From JBBQXK01 sp052387255 (GTDB taxonomy: Bacteria; Pseudomonadota; Alphaproteobacteria; Rhodobacterales; Rhodobacteraceae): DNA of 7,754 nucleotides. The stretch lies in the NCBI GenBank assembly GCA_052387255.1, contig JBQTJI010000046.1, forward strand, positions 1-7,754. The letters run 5' to 3'. How positions within the stretch are numbered: position 1 is the first letter of the stretch; each line of letters opens with the position of its first letter. The notes beneath the pieces were generated by a model. It was not told the DNA's origin. It saw only the letters and a program-made list of their open reading frames with translations, and searched no databases. Positions 1-6,194 of the stretch are shown piece after piece. The translations under genes and the position numbers were made by a program.

Positions 1-156
1 GGGGGGGGCGGGGGCGCTTGGGTGGGCGGGGGGGGGGCTGGGGGGGCGGGGGGGGGGGGCGGTTTTGGTCGCGGCGGTCGTCCGCCCCCGGGGGCGGCGG
101 GCGCTCCGGCGGCCCCCCCCGCTCCGGGGGATGAACCCGGATGAAGGCGACAGGCT
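1..156. other. G-rich low-complexity window tip, no gene seen
   Basis: The first 60 bases are almost entirely G on the plus strand with scattered C and T, and bases 60-122 remain extremely GC-rich with runs of G or C. Reading frames here give only glycine, proline, arginine or alanine strings with no recognisable protein. Sequence that looks natural resumes around 130, shortly before the amidase stop codon. This is more like a poor-quality contig end than biology. I support no gene here. Confidence 0.6.
123..141 (-). terminator. Weak hairpin downstream of the amidase gene
   Basis: A 6-base inverted repeat (TCCGGG at 123-128, CCCGGA at 136-141) with a 7-base loop starts 16 bases after the amidase stop codon. 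The stem is GC-rich, as in a terminator, but no T-run follows on the minus strand and the neighbouring sequence is a suspect G-rich tip. It could equally be chance in GC-rich DNA. Confidence 0.2.
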
Positions 157-810
157 TTAGCCCGTCACGGGCCAGCGCCGCGCCAGATCCGCTGCCAGCC
201 CGGCGTCCACCGCATCGACCGGCCCGCTGGCCCAGGGCCGGAACCGCAGCCGGAACGCCGCCAGCTGCCCTTCCGGTGCCACGTCGGGATAGCCGAAGGC
301 GCGCGCCGCCGCCGCGAACCCCGCCGGATCGCCCGTCCCCGCCGCAGGCCAGACCGACAGCCCCGCCCGCGCCAATGCCCGCCAGTCGAACCTCGGCCCC
401 GGATCGCGCTTGCGCAAGGGGGCCATGTCGCTGTGCCCGATCACGCGGTGCGGCGGCACTTGCCAGCGGTCCATGATTCCCGCCAGCAACCGCTCCAGCG
501 CCGCCATCTGCGCCATCGGAAACGGCGCGTCGCCTCGATTGGCCAGCTCGATCCCGACCGAGCGCGAGTTCACATCCGTGACCCCCGCCCATTCGCCGGC
601 CCCGGCATGCCAGGCGCGCATCGCCTCGGGCACCAGCGCCTCAGCCGTGCCGGTCTCGGACAGCAGCCAATGCGCCGACACTTCCACCAAGGGATCGCAC
701 AGCCGCGCCCGCGCCTCGGCGCAGCTGGCCATGGCGGTGTAGTGGATGACGATGATGTCGGGCACAGCACCGCCCCGCCTTTCGCCGAAATTCGGCGAAG
801 GCCCGATCAC
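157..810 (-). CDS. N-acetylmuramoyl-L-alanine amidase, AmiD/AmpD type (Amidase_2)
   Basis: This 217-residue zinc amidase is expected to cut the bond between N-acetylmuramic acid and L-alanine in murein or anhydro-muropeptides. The Amidase_2 fold is clear. The zinc ligands correspond to His23 (IHYTAM), His126 (VIGHSD) and Asp136 (RDPGP). Glu88 (GIELAN) and Lys134 match the catalytic Glu116 and Lys162 of E. coli AmpD in spacing. Residues 165-217 (FGYPD, AAFRLRFRP, ending near ARRWP) resemble the C-terminal helical peptidoglycan-binding domain of AmiD, which AmpD lacks. No signal peptide or lipobox is seen, so it may act in the cytoplasm as AmpD does. The start chosen is GTG at 810, because family members begin close to the motif PSPNFG-RRGG. 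The open frame continues far upstream to 1371, but that part is antisense or overlapping noise within the lipoprotein gene. The gene lies 10 bases after the lipoprotein stop, so the two are probably cotranscribed. Confidence 0.9.
   Translation of the reverse strand: MIGPSPNFGERRGGAVPDIIVIHYTAMASCAEARARLCDPLVEVSAHWLLSETGTAEALVPEAMRAWHAGAGEWAGVTDVNSRSVGIELANRGDAPFPMAQMAALERLLAGIMDRWQVPPHRVIGHSDMAPLRKRDPGPRFDWRALARAGLSVWPAAGTGDPAGFAAAARAFGYPDVAPEGQLAAFRLRFRPWASGPVDAVDAGLAADLARRWPVTG
781..799 (-). repeat. Perfect inverted repeat at the 5' end of the amidase gene
   Basis: TTCGCCGAA (781-789) and TTCGGCGAA (791-799) are exact inverted copies separated by one base. In the mRNA they would fold into a stem of about 8 base pairs with a 3-base loop, roughly 10 to 30 bases after the GTG start, inside the codons for PNFGER. 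A stem so close to the start could lower translation, but the amino acids here are also conserved in the family, so it may be coding coincidence. Confidence 0.5.
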
Positions 811-820
811 GGCAGACCTG

Positions 821-1582
821 TCACTGCTTGGCGGCGCGGAAAGGCCGGGGGTCCCAGCCGCAGGCGAACCCGTCGCCGTCCGGGTCCAGACCCCGGCGGT
901 CGCGCTCGGGCCCGCCCTCGGACAGGAACGCCTCTTGCGCAAGGTCCGTCGACCCATAGCGCCCGCAGTTCGATCCGTTCCCGCCAAACCCCGAGCGGCG
1001 GTAGACCGGCGTGCCCGGCGCATGCGTGGTCGACAGCGCGAAAGACACGATGTTCGGCCCCGACCCGCCCTGCCGCTGCGGCAGATCGGTCGGCTGCACG
1101 ACCTGGTACTGCGCGCGGTTGCGGGCGATGCGCTCGGCGTCGCTCTCGATGGTCTCGCGCGCCGATACGGCGTTGAAATCGTTCTCGTCCGAGATCGTGG
1201 CACTGTTGCCGCCCTGCACTTCGCCGCTTTCGACCTGGATGCCCGCAGGCGCATTGCCGCGCGGGCGGTTCGGGTCGGTCGCGTCCAGCGGCACCGCCGA
1301 CAGCGGCACCGCCGGCTGCGCCGCCGGGGCCGCCGTCCGCCCCTCGGCCGCATCGATGGCGGCGGCGGCACGGTCGGGCGAGAATCCGCTTGGCGACGAC
1401 GACACCGTCGGCGCTGCGATCACCGGCGTCGCGGGCACCGGCGGGCGGGTTCCGGCGGCAAGCGCGCGTTCGCGGTCGCGCAGGTACTGCGAATAGTCGC
1501 CGAACCCCACGCCGCTTTCGGGCACCACAGGGTCGCAGGCGGCAAGCGCCAGGGCCATCATCACTACAGGAAGCGCGCGCAT
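821..1582 (-). CDS. Lipoprotein with C-terminal Excalibur-like domain
   Basis: A 253-residue predicted lipoprotein of unknown role. The N-terminus is a short basic-hydrophobic signal ending in the lipobox LAAC, giving a lipidated Cys16. Asp17 at position +2 is the inner-membrane retention signal in E. coli; whether the rule holds in alphaproteobacteria is unsure. Residues about 35-150 are rich in Ala, Pro, Ser and Asp and look disordered. The C-terminus (about 203-247) resembles the Excalibur calcium-binding domain: NC at 205-206, an acidic loop DPDGDG at 233-238, then FACGWDP with Cys241. The two cysteines could form a disulfide in the periplasm. I chose ATG at 1582 because GGAG sits 6 bases upstream and the signal peptide then starts at once; the upstream ATG at 1603 has no good ribosome site and would give an odd MSGPELA leader. 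The gene starts 49 bases after gatA and ends 10 bases before the amidase gene. Confidence 0.85.
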   Translation of the reverse strand: MRALPVVMMALALAACDPVVPESGVGFGDYSQYLRDRERALAAGTRPPVPATPVIAAPTVSSSPSGFSPDRAAAAIDAAEGRTAAPAAQPAVPLSAVPLDATDPNRPRGNAPAGIQVESGEVQGGNSATISDENDFNAVSARETIESDAERIARNRAQYQVVQPTDLPQRQGGSGPNIVSFALSTTHAPGTPVYRRSGFGGNGSNCGRYGSTDLAQEAFLSEGGPERDRRGLDPDGDGFACGWDPRPFRAAKQ

Positions 1583-1604
1583 CGCCAACTCCGGGCCACT
1601 CATG

Positions 1605-1630
1605 TCGCATCGGGCCGATTGGCCGTGCGA
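1605..1630 (-). terminator. Interrupted hairpin between gatA and the lipoprotein gene
   Basis: TCGCA (1605-1609) pairs with TGCGA (1626-1630), and GGCC (1613-1616) pairs with GGCC (1621-1624), leaving a 4-base loop and a small asymmetric internal loop. It begins two bases after the gatA stop codon. No T-run follows on the minus strand, so a classic intrinsic terminator is doubtful. It might be a weak stop, an mRNA-stability element or chance. Confidence 0.25.
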
Positions 1631-1631
1631 T

Positions 1632-3116
1632 TTACCACCATTTGGCCGGTTTGGCCATGAACCCTGCCGCAGATTCCAGCACGTAGGCGTGATTGAGCAA
1701 CGCCCCCTCGTCCCAGGGCCGCCCGATCAGCTGCAACCCCAGCGGCAGGCCCTGTTGATCCAGCCCCATCGGCACCGCGATGCCGGGCAGACCCGCCAGG
1801 TTCACCGTCACCGTGAAGACGTCGTTCAGGTACATCTCGACCGGGCTCGCGTTCGCCATCTCGCCCAAGCCAAAGGCGGCACTCGGCGTGGCGGGTGTCA
1901 GGATCGCGTCGATCCCTTCGGCAAACACCGTCTCGAAGTCGCGCTTGATCAGCGCCCGCACCTTGCGCGCGCGGTTGTAGTAGGCGTCATAGAACCCCGC
2001 CGACAGCACATAGGTGCCCACCATCACCCGGCGCTGCACCTCGGGGCCGAACCCCTCGGCGCGGGTTTTCTCGTACATCTCGGTGATGCCGTCGCCCTGC
2101 GCCAGTTGCGCCCGGTGGCCATAGCGCACCCCGTCATAGCGCGCGAGGTTGCTGGACGCCTCGGCAGGGGCGATGACGTAGTAGGCGGGCAGCGCGTATT
2201 TGGTGTGCGGCAGGGTGATGTCGCGGATGACGGCACCTGCGTCCTTCATCATGGCGATGCCGTCGGCCCACAGGCGTTCGATCTCTGCAGGCATGCCGTC
2301 CATGCGGTATTCTTTGGGAATGCCGATGACCTTACCCCGGATATCGCCGGTCAGCGCCGCCTCGAAATCCGGCACGGGAATGTCGGCGGATGTCGAATCC
2401 ATCGGGTCATGCCCCGCCATCGCCCCCAGCATGATCGCCGCATCGCGCACCGACTTGGTCATCGGCCCGGCCTGGTCCAGCGAACTGGCAAAGGCCACGA
2501 TCCCCCAGCGGCTGACCCGCCCATAGGTCGGCTTGATCCCGACGATCCCCGTAAAGGCCGCAGGCTGGCGGATCGACCCGCCGGTATCCGTGCCCGTCGC
2601 CGCCAGGCACAGATCCGCCGCCACCGCCGCCGCCGACCCGCCCGAACTGCCGCCGGGGGTCAGCGCGGTATCCTCGTTCCCCCGCCGCCAGGGGTTCACC
2701 GCGTTGCCGTAGCAGGACGTCTCGTTCGACGACCCCATGGCGAACTCGTCCATGTTCAGCTTGCCCAGCATGACCGCGCCCGCATCGAACAGGCGCGCCG
2801 TGACGGTCGATTCGTACTCGGGCCGGAACCCGCGCAGGATGTTCGACCCGGCCTGCGAGGGAACCCCCTTGGTGCAGAACAGATCCTTGATCCCCAACGG
2901 AATCCCGCACATCGACGGCGCGTCTCCCGCCGCCAGCCGTGCATCCGCCGCCCGCGCCTGCGTCAGCGCGATGTCGGCGGTCTTGTGGACAAAGGCGTTC
3001 AGCCCGTCGCCCGCATCCATCGCCGTGAGGCACGCCATCGTCAGGTCGACAGCACTCAGGTCACCCTTGCGCAGGGCCGCGCGGGCGTCGGCGATGGTCA
3101 GGGCGTTCGCGTTCAT
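1632..3116 (-). CDS. gatA: Asp-tRNA(Asn)/Glu-tRNA(Gln) amidotransferase subunit A
   Basis: GatA (494 residues, normal length) is the glutaminase subunit of the cytoplasmic GatCAB complex. It releases ammonia from glutamine, which GatB uses to convert Glu-tRNA(Gln) to Gln-tRNA(Gln) or Asp-tRNA(Asn) to Asn-tRNA(Asn). The amidase-signature fold is evident. The Ser-cisSer-Lys triad is visible as Lys77 (GIKDLF), Ser157 (GGSSGGS) and Ser181 (DTGGSIRQP). Other family blocks are MLGKLNMDEFAMGSSNE around 116-132 and GIKPTYGRVSRWG around 193-206. The start ATG at 3116 overlaps the gatC stop in an ATGA arrangement, with an AAGGTGG-type ribosome site inside the gatC end, so translation is probably coupled. 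No other amidase (allophanate hydrolase, for example) fits as well, because of the paired gatC. gatB is not in the window. Confidence 0.98.
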   Translation of the reverse strand: MNANALTIADARAALRKGDLSAVDLTMACLTAMDAGDGLNAFVHKTADIALTQARAADARLAAGDAPSMCGIPLGIKDLFCTKGVPSQAGSNILRGFRPEYESTVTARLFDAGAVMLGKLNMDEFAMGSSNETSCYGNAVNPWRRGNEDTALTPGGSSGGSAAAVAADLCLAATGTDTGGSIRQPAAFTGIVGIKPTYGRVSRWGIVAFASSLDQAGPMTKSVRDAAIMLGAMAGHDPMDSTSADIPVPDFEAALTGDIRGKVIGIPKEYRMDGMPAEIERLWADGIAMMKDAGAVIRDITLPHTKYALPAYYVIAPAEASSNLARYDGVRYGHRAQLAQGDGITEMYEKTRAEGFGPEVQRRVMVGTYVLSAGFYDAYYNRARKVRALIKRDFETVFAEGIDAILTPATPSAAFGLGEMANASPVEMYLNDVFTVTVNLAGLPGIAVPMGLDQQGLPLGLQLIGRPWDEGALLNHAYVLESAAGFMAKPAKWW

Positions 3117-3400
3117 TCCACCACCTTCGGCACGGCAAAGAACCCCTCGCGCGCGTCGGGCGCATTGGCCAGCACCTGCGCCGCGATGCCCCCCGCCGTC
3201 ACCCCGTCCGCCCGCCGTTTCAGCCGCATCGGCGTCACGCTGACCATCGGCTCGATCCCCGTCACGTCGACCTCGTTCAGCTGCTCCATGAAGCCCAGGA
3301 TGCCCGACAGCTGTTCGGCCAGCTGCGGCAACCGCGCTTCGGGCACGGCGATGCGCGCCAGTTTGGCGACCTTGCGGGCGGTGTCGGTGTCGATGGCCAT
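3113..3400 (-). CDS. gatC: Asp-tRNA(Asn)/Glu-tRNA(Gln) amidotransferase subunit C
   Basis: GatC (95 residues) is the small subunit that wraps around and stabilises the GatA-GatB interface in the GatCAB complex. Recognisable features are the N-terminal helix VAKLARIAVPE, the central LSGILGFMEQLNEVDVTGIEPM and the C-terminal DAREGFFAVPKVVE, the last being a typical end of alphaproteobacterial GatC. The start is ATG at 3400, placed about 7 bases after an AAGGGGG ribosome site and giving the usual MAID beginning. An in-frame ATG at 3406 is possible but sits too close to that site. The stop overlaps the gatA start by 4 bases. The gene lies 48 bases downstream of the DUF4166 gene, so it may share a transcript with it or have its own promoter, which I could not identify. 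Confidence 0.95.
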   Translation of the reverse strand: MAIDTDTARKVAKLARIAVPEARLPQLAEQLSGILGFMEQLNEVDVTGIEPMVSVTPMRLKRRADGVTAGGIAAQVLANAPDAREGFFAVPKVVE

Positions 3401-3443
3401 GGGCATGCCCCCTTGGGGTTTGGACCGCCCGGCTTTAGCGCCC

Positions 3444-3457
3444 CGGCCCTAGGGCCG
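3444..3457. repeat. 14-base perfect palindrome over the reductase stop codon
   Basis: CGGCCCTAGGGCCG reads the same on both strands and contains the TAG stop codon of the reductase-DUF4166 gene (3449-3451). With no loop it would form a poor hairpin, so a terminator is unlikely. It could be a protein-binding half-site pair or chance in GC-rich DNA. It lies about 45 bases upstream of gatC. Confidence 0.4.
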
Positions 3458-5050
3458 CAAGGGCACCGGCGCGTCCTCGGCGGTCAGCCAGCCGCGATAG
3501 CGCACGATCAGCCCCGCCCCCAGCGGCGCGTGCAGGGCCACGTCGAACCGGAACCGGCCCTCGACCTCCTCTTCCCGCGCCACACTCACCGGCAGCAGCC
3601 ACCGTGGCAAGGGCACGCCCAGGCACCAGCCGCGCCGCACCGGCCAGTGCAGCGCCCCCTCCCCGACCCGCAGCGCCAGCAGGAACGCCAGCGGCCCGAA
3701 CCGCTCGGTCAGGCCCTGCGGTCCGTCCTGCAGCCGCGACCGGAACACCCGGTCGCCGAAGCGGCGCTCCCAGACCTCGCCCCGGTCGTCGGGCGTCTTC
3801 AACACCGTCACCGCGACATCCCCGGTCGCCTGCGGGAACCGGAAAGCCAGGGCGATGGCCCGCGCCAGCCACCCGCGCCCCCGTTCGACCGAAGCCCGCC
3901 CCGACCAGCGGCGCGGGCCTGCGTGGTCGTGCGTCGCGCGCACCCCTTGCGCCAGGGCGTCGAAGTCCGGCCCCAGCACCCGCCGCATCAAGGGCACGAC
4001 CGGCCCCTCGGACCGTTCCACCGTCGCCGCCAGGTCCGACATCGCCGCCTCGACCGCCGCCAGGGTCAGCACCATCACGGCAGGGCCTGCACCGGGTGCC
4101 ACGGCGGACAGGTCGCGCAAGGTCGCCCGCGCCGCCACGGCGGGCACGAAAGGCCCCTCGCCCCGGCGCACCACCAGCCGCCAGTCGCGCCGCACCCAGG
4201 CCCCGCCGACCCGCCCCGTCACCGTCACGGCCATCCCCCCGGTGTCGGTGCCGAACGGCCCCAGCAGCCGCGCCGCCCCCAGCATCGCGGCCACCAGCCA
4301 CCCCGGCAGGCCGAACCCTGCCCACGCCCGCAGCCACGACAGCACCGCCAACCCCCGGTTCATCGCCGCCAGTTCCAGCCCCGCCCGGAAATCCACCGTC
4401 CGCGCGCCGAAGGCCGCCGGGAACACCCGCTGGTCCGGCACCTCGATCCGCCAGCCCTGCCGACGCATGCCCGGCGCAAGCTGCACCCAGTCGGGCGACG
4501 ACCAGCCCCGCACCTGTTCCGCCCGCCCGTCCACCACCATGGCAAAGGGCCGCCCCGCCTGATGCAGGATGCTGTCGACCACCGCCCGCCCCCGTGGCGC
4601 GCGGTTGCCGGGCAGGATGGCGGCGGAGATCGTGTCGATCTCGTCCATGCCGCCCACCAGCGCCGCCACCACGGCGGAAGACAGGCACGGCACGCTCGAC
4701 ACGCCCGACAGCGCCACGACACACGCCGCCCGTGCCTGCACGTCCAGCGCGCCGATCCCTGCGCAGAAGCCGGCATTGTCGGCCAGGTCCAGATAGTGGA
4801 CCCCCCGCCCGATGCAGGCCCGCGCCAGGCGGTAGGGGTCGTCGCCATAGGCATGGAATGGTCCCGCCGCATCGACCACCGCCTGCGGCCCCATGGCCCA
4901 CAGCGGCCCCAGATCGCCTGCCCGGTCGATGGTCAGCCCGCCATCCCCCCCGCCCCGGCTGCACGCGATCACGTCATGTCCGTCCCGCCTCAGCAACGCG
5001 ACCAGCCGCGACCCGAACACGCCCGTCCCGCCGATGACCGCCACCCTCAT
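3449..5050 (-). CDS. Saccharopine dehydrogenase-like reductase fused to DUF4166
   Basis: A 533-residue two-domain protein. Residues 1 to about 130 form an NAD(P)-binding Rossmann fold: MRVAVIGGTGVFGSR carries the GxGxxG motif (Gly8, Gly10, Gly13), followed by VVDAAGPF and the HYLDLAD motif typical of saccharopine dehydrogenase-like reductases. A hydrophobic stretch around 235-265 could touch a membrane. Residues about 355-524 match DUF4166: GRASVERGRGWLAR, EVWERRFG, TERFGPLAF, GVPLPRWLLP, and the ending GLIVRYRGWL. The substrate is unknown. Relatives of the N-terminal domain include mycobacterial trans-acting enoyl reductases of lipid synthesis, so a lipid substrate is a reasonable guess; a true lysine-pathway enzyme is unlikely given the length and the fusion. 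The ATG start overlaps the DCC-gene stop by four bases and lacks a clear ribosome site, which points to translational coupling with that gene. Confidence 0.9.
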   Translation of the reverse strand: MRVAVIGGTGVFGSRLVALLRRDGHDVIACSRGGGDGGLTIDRAGDLGPLWAMGPQAVVDAAGPFHAYGDDPYRLARACIGRGVHYLDLADNAGFCAGIGALDVQARAACVVALSGVSSVPCLSSAVVAALVGGMDEIDTISAAILPGNRAPRGRAVVDSILHQAGRPFAMVVDGRAEQVRGWSSPDWVQLAPGMRRQGWRIEVPDQRVFPAAFGARTVDFRAGLELAAMNRGLAVLSWLRAWAGFGLPGWLVAAMLGAARLLGPFGTDTGGMAVTVTGRVGGAWVRRDWRLVVRRGEGPFVPAVAARATLRDLSAVAPGAGPAVMVLTLAAVEAAMSDLAATVERSEGPVVPLMRRVLGPDFDALAQGVRATHDHAGPRRWSGRASVERGRGWLARAIALAFRFPQATGDVAVTVLKTPDDRGEVWERRFGDRVFRSRLQDGPQGLTERFGPLAFLLALRVGEGALHWPVRRGWCLGVPLPRWLLPVSVAREEEVEGRFRFDVALHAPLGAGLIVRYRGWLTAEDAPVPLRP

Positions 5051-5451
5051 CCGATCAGCCGCGCGCGAAACGCAGGGTCAGGCAGGGCGCACATGTCGGC
5101 CCGCCCGAACAGGGCATAGCGATTGCGCGCCACGCGCCGGTACAGCCAGTCGCGCAGCGGGCGCGGGATCAGCCGCAACACGCCCAGCACCCGGCCCCAG
5201 CCCCCGACCCACAGGCCAACGGCCACCACCGCATCCAGATCGCGCCAGGCCCGGCCCCCGTCCAGCCACAGCCAGCTTTCCGGATCGGCCCCCGAAATCC
5301 CGTGCGCCGCCAGCAAGCGCTGCCCCAGGGGCGACTGCACCGGGCCGATGCGCACGGTGCCGCTCTGGTCCAGCCGGTGGATCATCCGCGCCCCGAAACT
5401 GCACAGCGCGCAGGATCCGTCCATCACCGCGATGACACGCCCGTCGGTCAT
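5047..5451 (-). CDS. DCC-family thiol-disulfide oxidoreductase-like protein (DUF393)
   Basis: A 134-residue protein of the DCC (DUF393) family. The hallmark motif is DGSCALC at residues 11-17, with a CxxC pair at Cys14 and Cys17 in a thioredoxin-like setting. WLWLDGG around 60-66 and the late block RNRYALFGRADMC (109-121) are also typical. Members are presumed thiol-disulfide proteins, but their partners are mostly unknown. No signal peptide is seen, so a cytoplasmic location is likely. The start ATG at 5451 has an AGGGTGG ribosome site 4 bases upstream. The stop overlaps the start of the reductase-DUF4166 gene (ATGA), and the ceramidase gene ends 32 bases upstream, so all three are probably one transcript. 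A redox role supporting the neighbouring reductase is inference only. Confidence 0.92.
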   Translation of the reverse strand: MTDGRVIAVMDGSCALCSFGARMIHRLDQSGTVRIGPVQSPLGQRLLAAHGISGADPESWLWLDGGRAWRDLDAVVAVGLWVGGWGRVLGVLRLIPRPLRDWLYRRVARNRYALFGRADMCALPDPAFRARLIG

Positions 5452-5483
5452 GGGGCCACCCTAGCCCCGCCGCCCCGCCGCTG

Positions 5484-6137
5484 TCATCGCGACATCTTGG
5501 CCAACAGCACATGCCGCCGCCAGACCTCGATCATCCAGCCCAGCATCACGCCGTTCAGCACATGCCACAGGAAGTGCGTCCCCAGCGGCAGCTGCGCGCA
5601 CAGCGTCTGGTCCACCGACCGGAACGCCAGCGACACCACCAGCACGCCCGCCCCCACGGCCAGCCCGCGCGCCGTCGCGGGTGCCTGGCGGACCAGCAGC
5701 AGGGCAAAGACCAGGATCAGCACCGGCACCGGCCAGTAAAAGGCCGAGACATGGAAGAACGGCAGCGCCTCGAACAGGGGCGTCAGCGCCACTGCAAAGG
5801 GCACGAACCCCGCCGCCACCAGCGCCGCCGCAAAAGGCCGCAGCCGCAGGAAATCCCGTGATGCGGCAAAGACATACAGCAGGATGAAGGCGGCAATCGG
5901 GGTCACGTCCATCAGCCCCGTCAGCCGGTTCGCATGGGTGTGGAACGCCCACGACCCCACCCCAATCAGCGCCAGCACCACGACCATCGCCTGCCCCAGG
6001 GCCATGCCCCGCACGCGCCGCCACATCACCGCCGCCGCCACCAGAAAGGCCAGGTTGGTCAGGGCGTTGACCGGCTCGGCCCAGTACTCCGGCCCGGTCC
6101 GCTCGCAATACCCGTCCACCGCCGCCAGCCAGTCCAT
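5484..6137 (-). CDS. Ceramidase-family integral membrane hydrolase (CREST superfamily)
   Basis: A 217-residue protein with about six or seven hydrophobic helices (for example 46-63, 79-93, 103-120, 133-149, 158-172, 192-206). It matches the alkaline ceramidase family, which hydrolyses ceramide to sphingosine and fatty acid in membranes. The CREST catalytic pattern is complete: Ser62-x3-His66 (GSWAFHTH), Asp77 (LMDVTP) and His188-x3-His192 (THFLWH). The spacing matches human ACER3 (Ser77, His81, Asp92, His217, His221). The N-terminal YCER and EPVNALTN blocks (10-28) correspond to the calcium-site region. In a bacterium the true substrate may be another amide lipid. The start is ATG at 6137, with AAGGGG about 8 bases upstream, giving MDWLAAVDGYCER; an in-frame ATG at 6164 lacks such a site and adds an unlikely leader. 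It is the first gene of the likely operon with the DCC and reductase genes, and it diverges from the UPF0173 gene. Confidence 0.92.
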   Translation of the reverse strand: MDWLAAVDGYCERTGPEYWAEPVNALTNLAFLVAAAVMWRRVRGMALGQAMVVVLALIGVGSWAFHTHANRLTGLMDVTPIAAFILLYVFAASRDFLRLRPFAAALVAAGFVPFAVALTPLFEALPFFHVSAFYWPVPVLILVFALLLVRQAPATARGLAVGAGVLVVSLAFRSVDQTLCAQLPLGTHFLWHVLNGVMLGWMIEVWRRHVLLAKMSR

Positions 6138-6139
6138 GC

Positions 6140-6167
6140 TTGCCACCCCTTGCCTGCGCCCCATAAC
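6140..6167 (+). promoter_or_regulatory. Possible sigma-70-type promoter of the UPF0173 gene
   Basis: TTGCCA (6140-6145, 5 of 6 consensus) is followed after 16 bases by CATAAC (6162-6167, 4 of 6). Transcription would begin near 6174, giving a leader of about 20 bases before the ATG at 6195. The boxes overlap the first bases and ribosome site of the divergent ceramidase gene. The position is sensible, but the match could be chance. Confidence 0.4.
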
Positions 6168-6194
6168 CTAGGGGGCAAACGCAGGGGGTGTATC

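Noticed and set aside
1..60. G-quadruplex or telomere-like repeat at the left end
   Set aside because: G-runs are irregular with no repeat unit, and the matching poor-quality right tip makes an artefact the simpler reading.
811..1371. Upstream extension of the amidase to a 404-residue protein
   Set aside because: The extension is Arg-rich, lacks any domain and overlaps the lipoprotein gene. The amidase family starts near PSPNFG, matching GTG at 810.
1640..1656. Tandem TTTGGCC copies near the end of gatA
   Set aside because: They encode the conserved-looking MAKPAKW tail of GatA and need no other explanation.
1602..3452. A 616-codon open frame on the plus strand opposite gatA and gatC
   Set aside because: Composition is dominated by Arg, His, Pro and Gln with no recognisable family, and it is exactly antisense to confirmed genes. 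Long antisense frames are expected in DNA with this GC content.
3401..3475. A promoter for gatC with TTGCGG and TAAAGC boxes
   Set aside because: The -10 box matches only 3 of 6 consensus bases and part of the signal lies in the coding end of the upstream gene. It is too weak to report.
3435..4964. A 509-codon minus-strand frame within the reductase-DUF4166 gene
   Set aside because: It is Gly-, Ala- and Arg-rich and shifted by one frame from a gene with full Rossmann and DUF4166 motifs, so it is a compositional artefact.
3413..5119. A 568-codon plus-strand frame opposite the reductase-DUF4166 gene
   Set aside because: It is a Pro-, His- and Arg-rich antisense shadow of a gene with clear domain motifs, with no family match or plausible start.
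5934..6194. Upstream extension of the UPF0173 hydrolase to 318 residues
   Set aside because: The added part is antisense to the ceramidase gene, and the ribosome site and family N-terminus both point to ATG at 6195.
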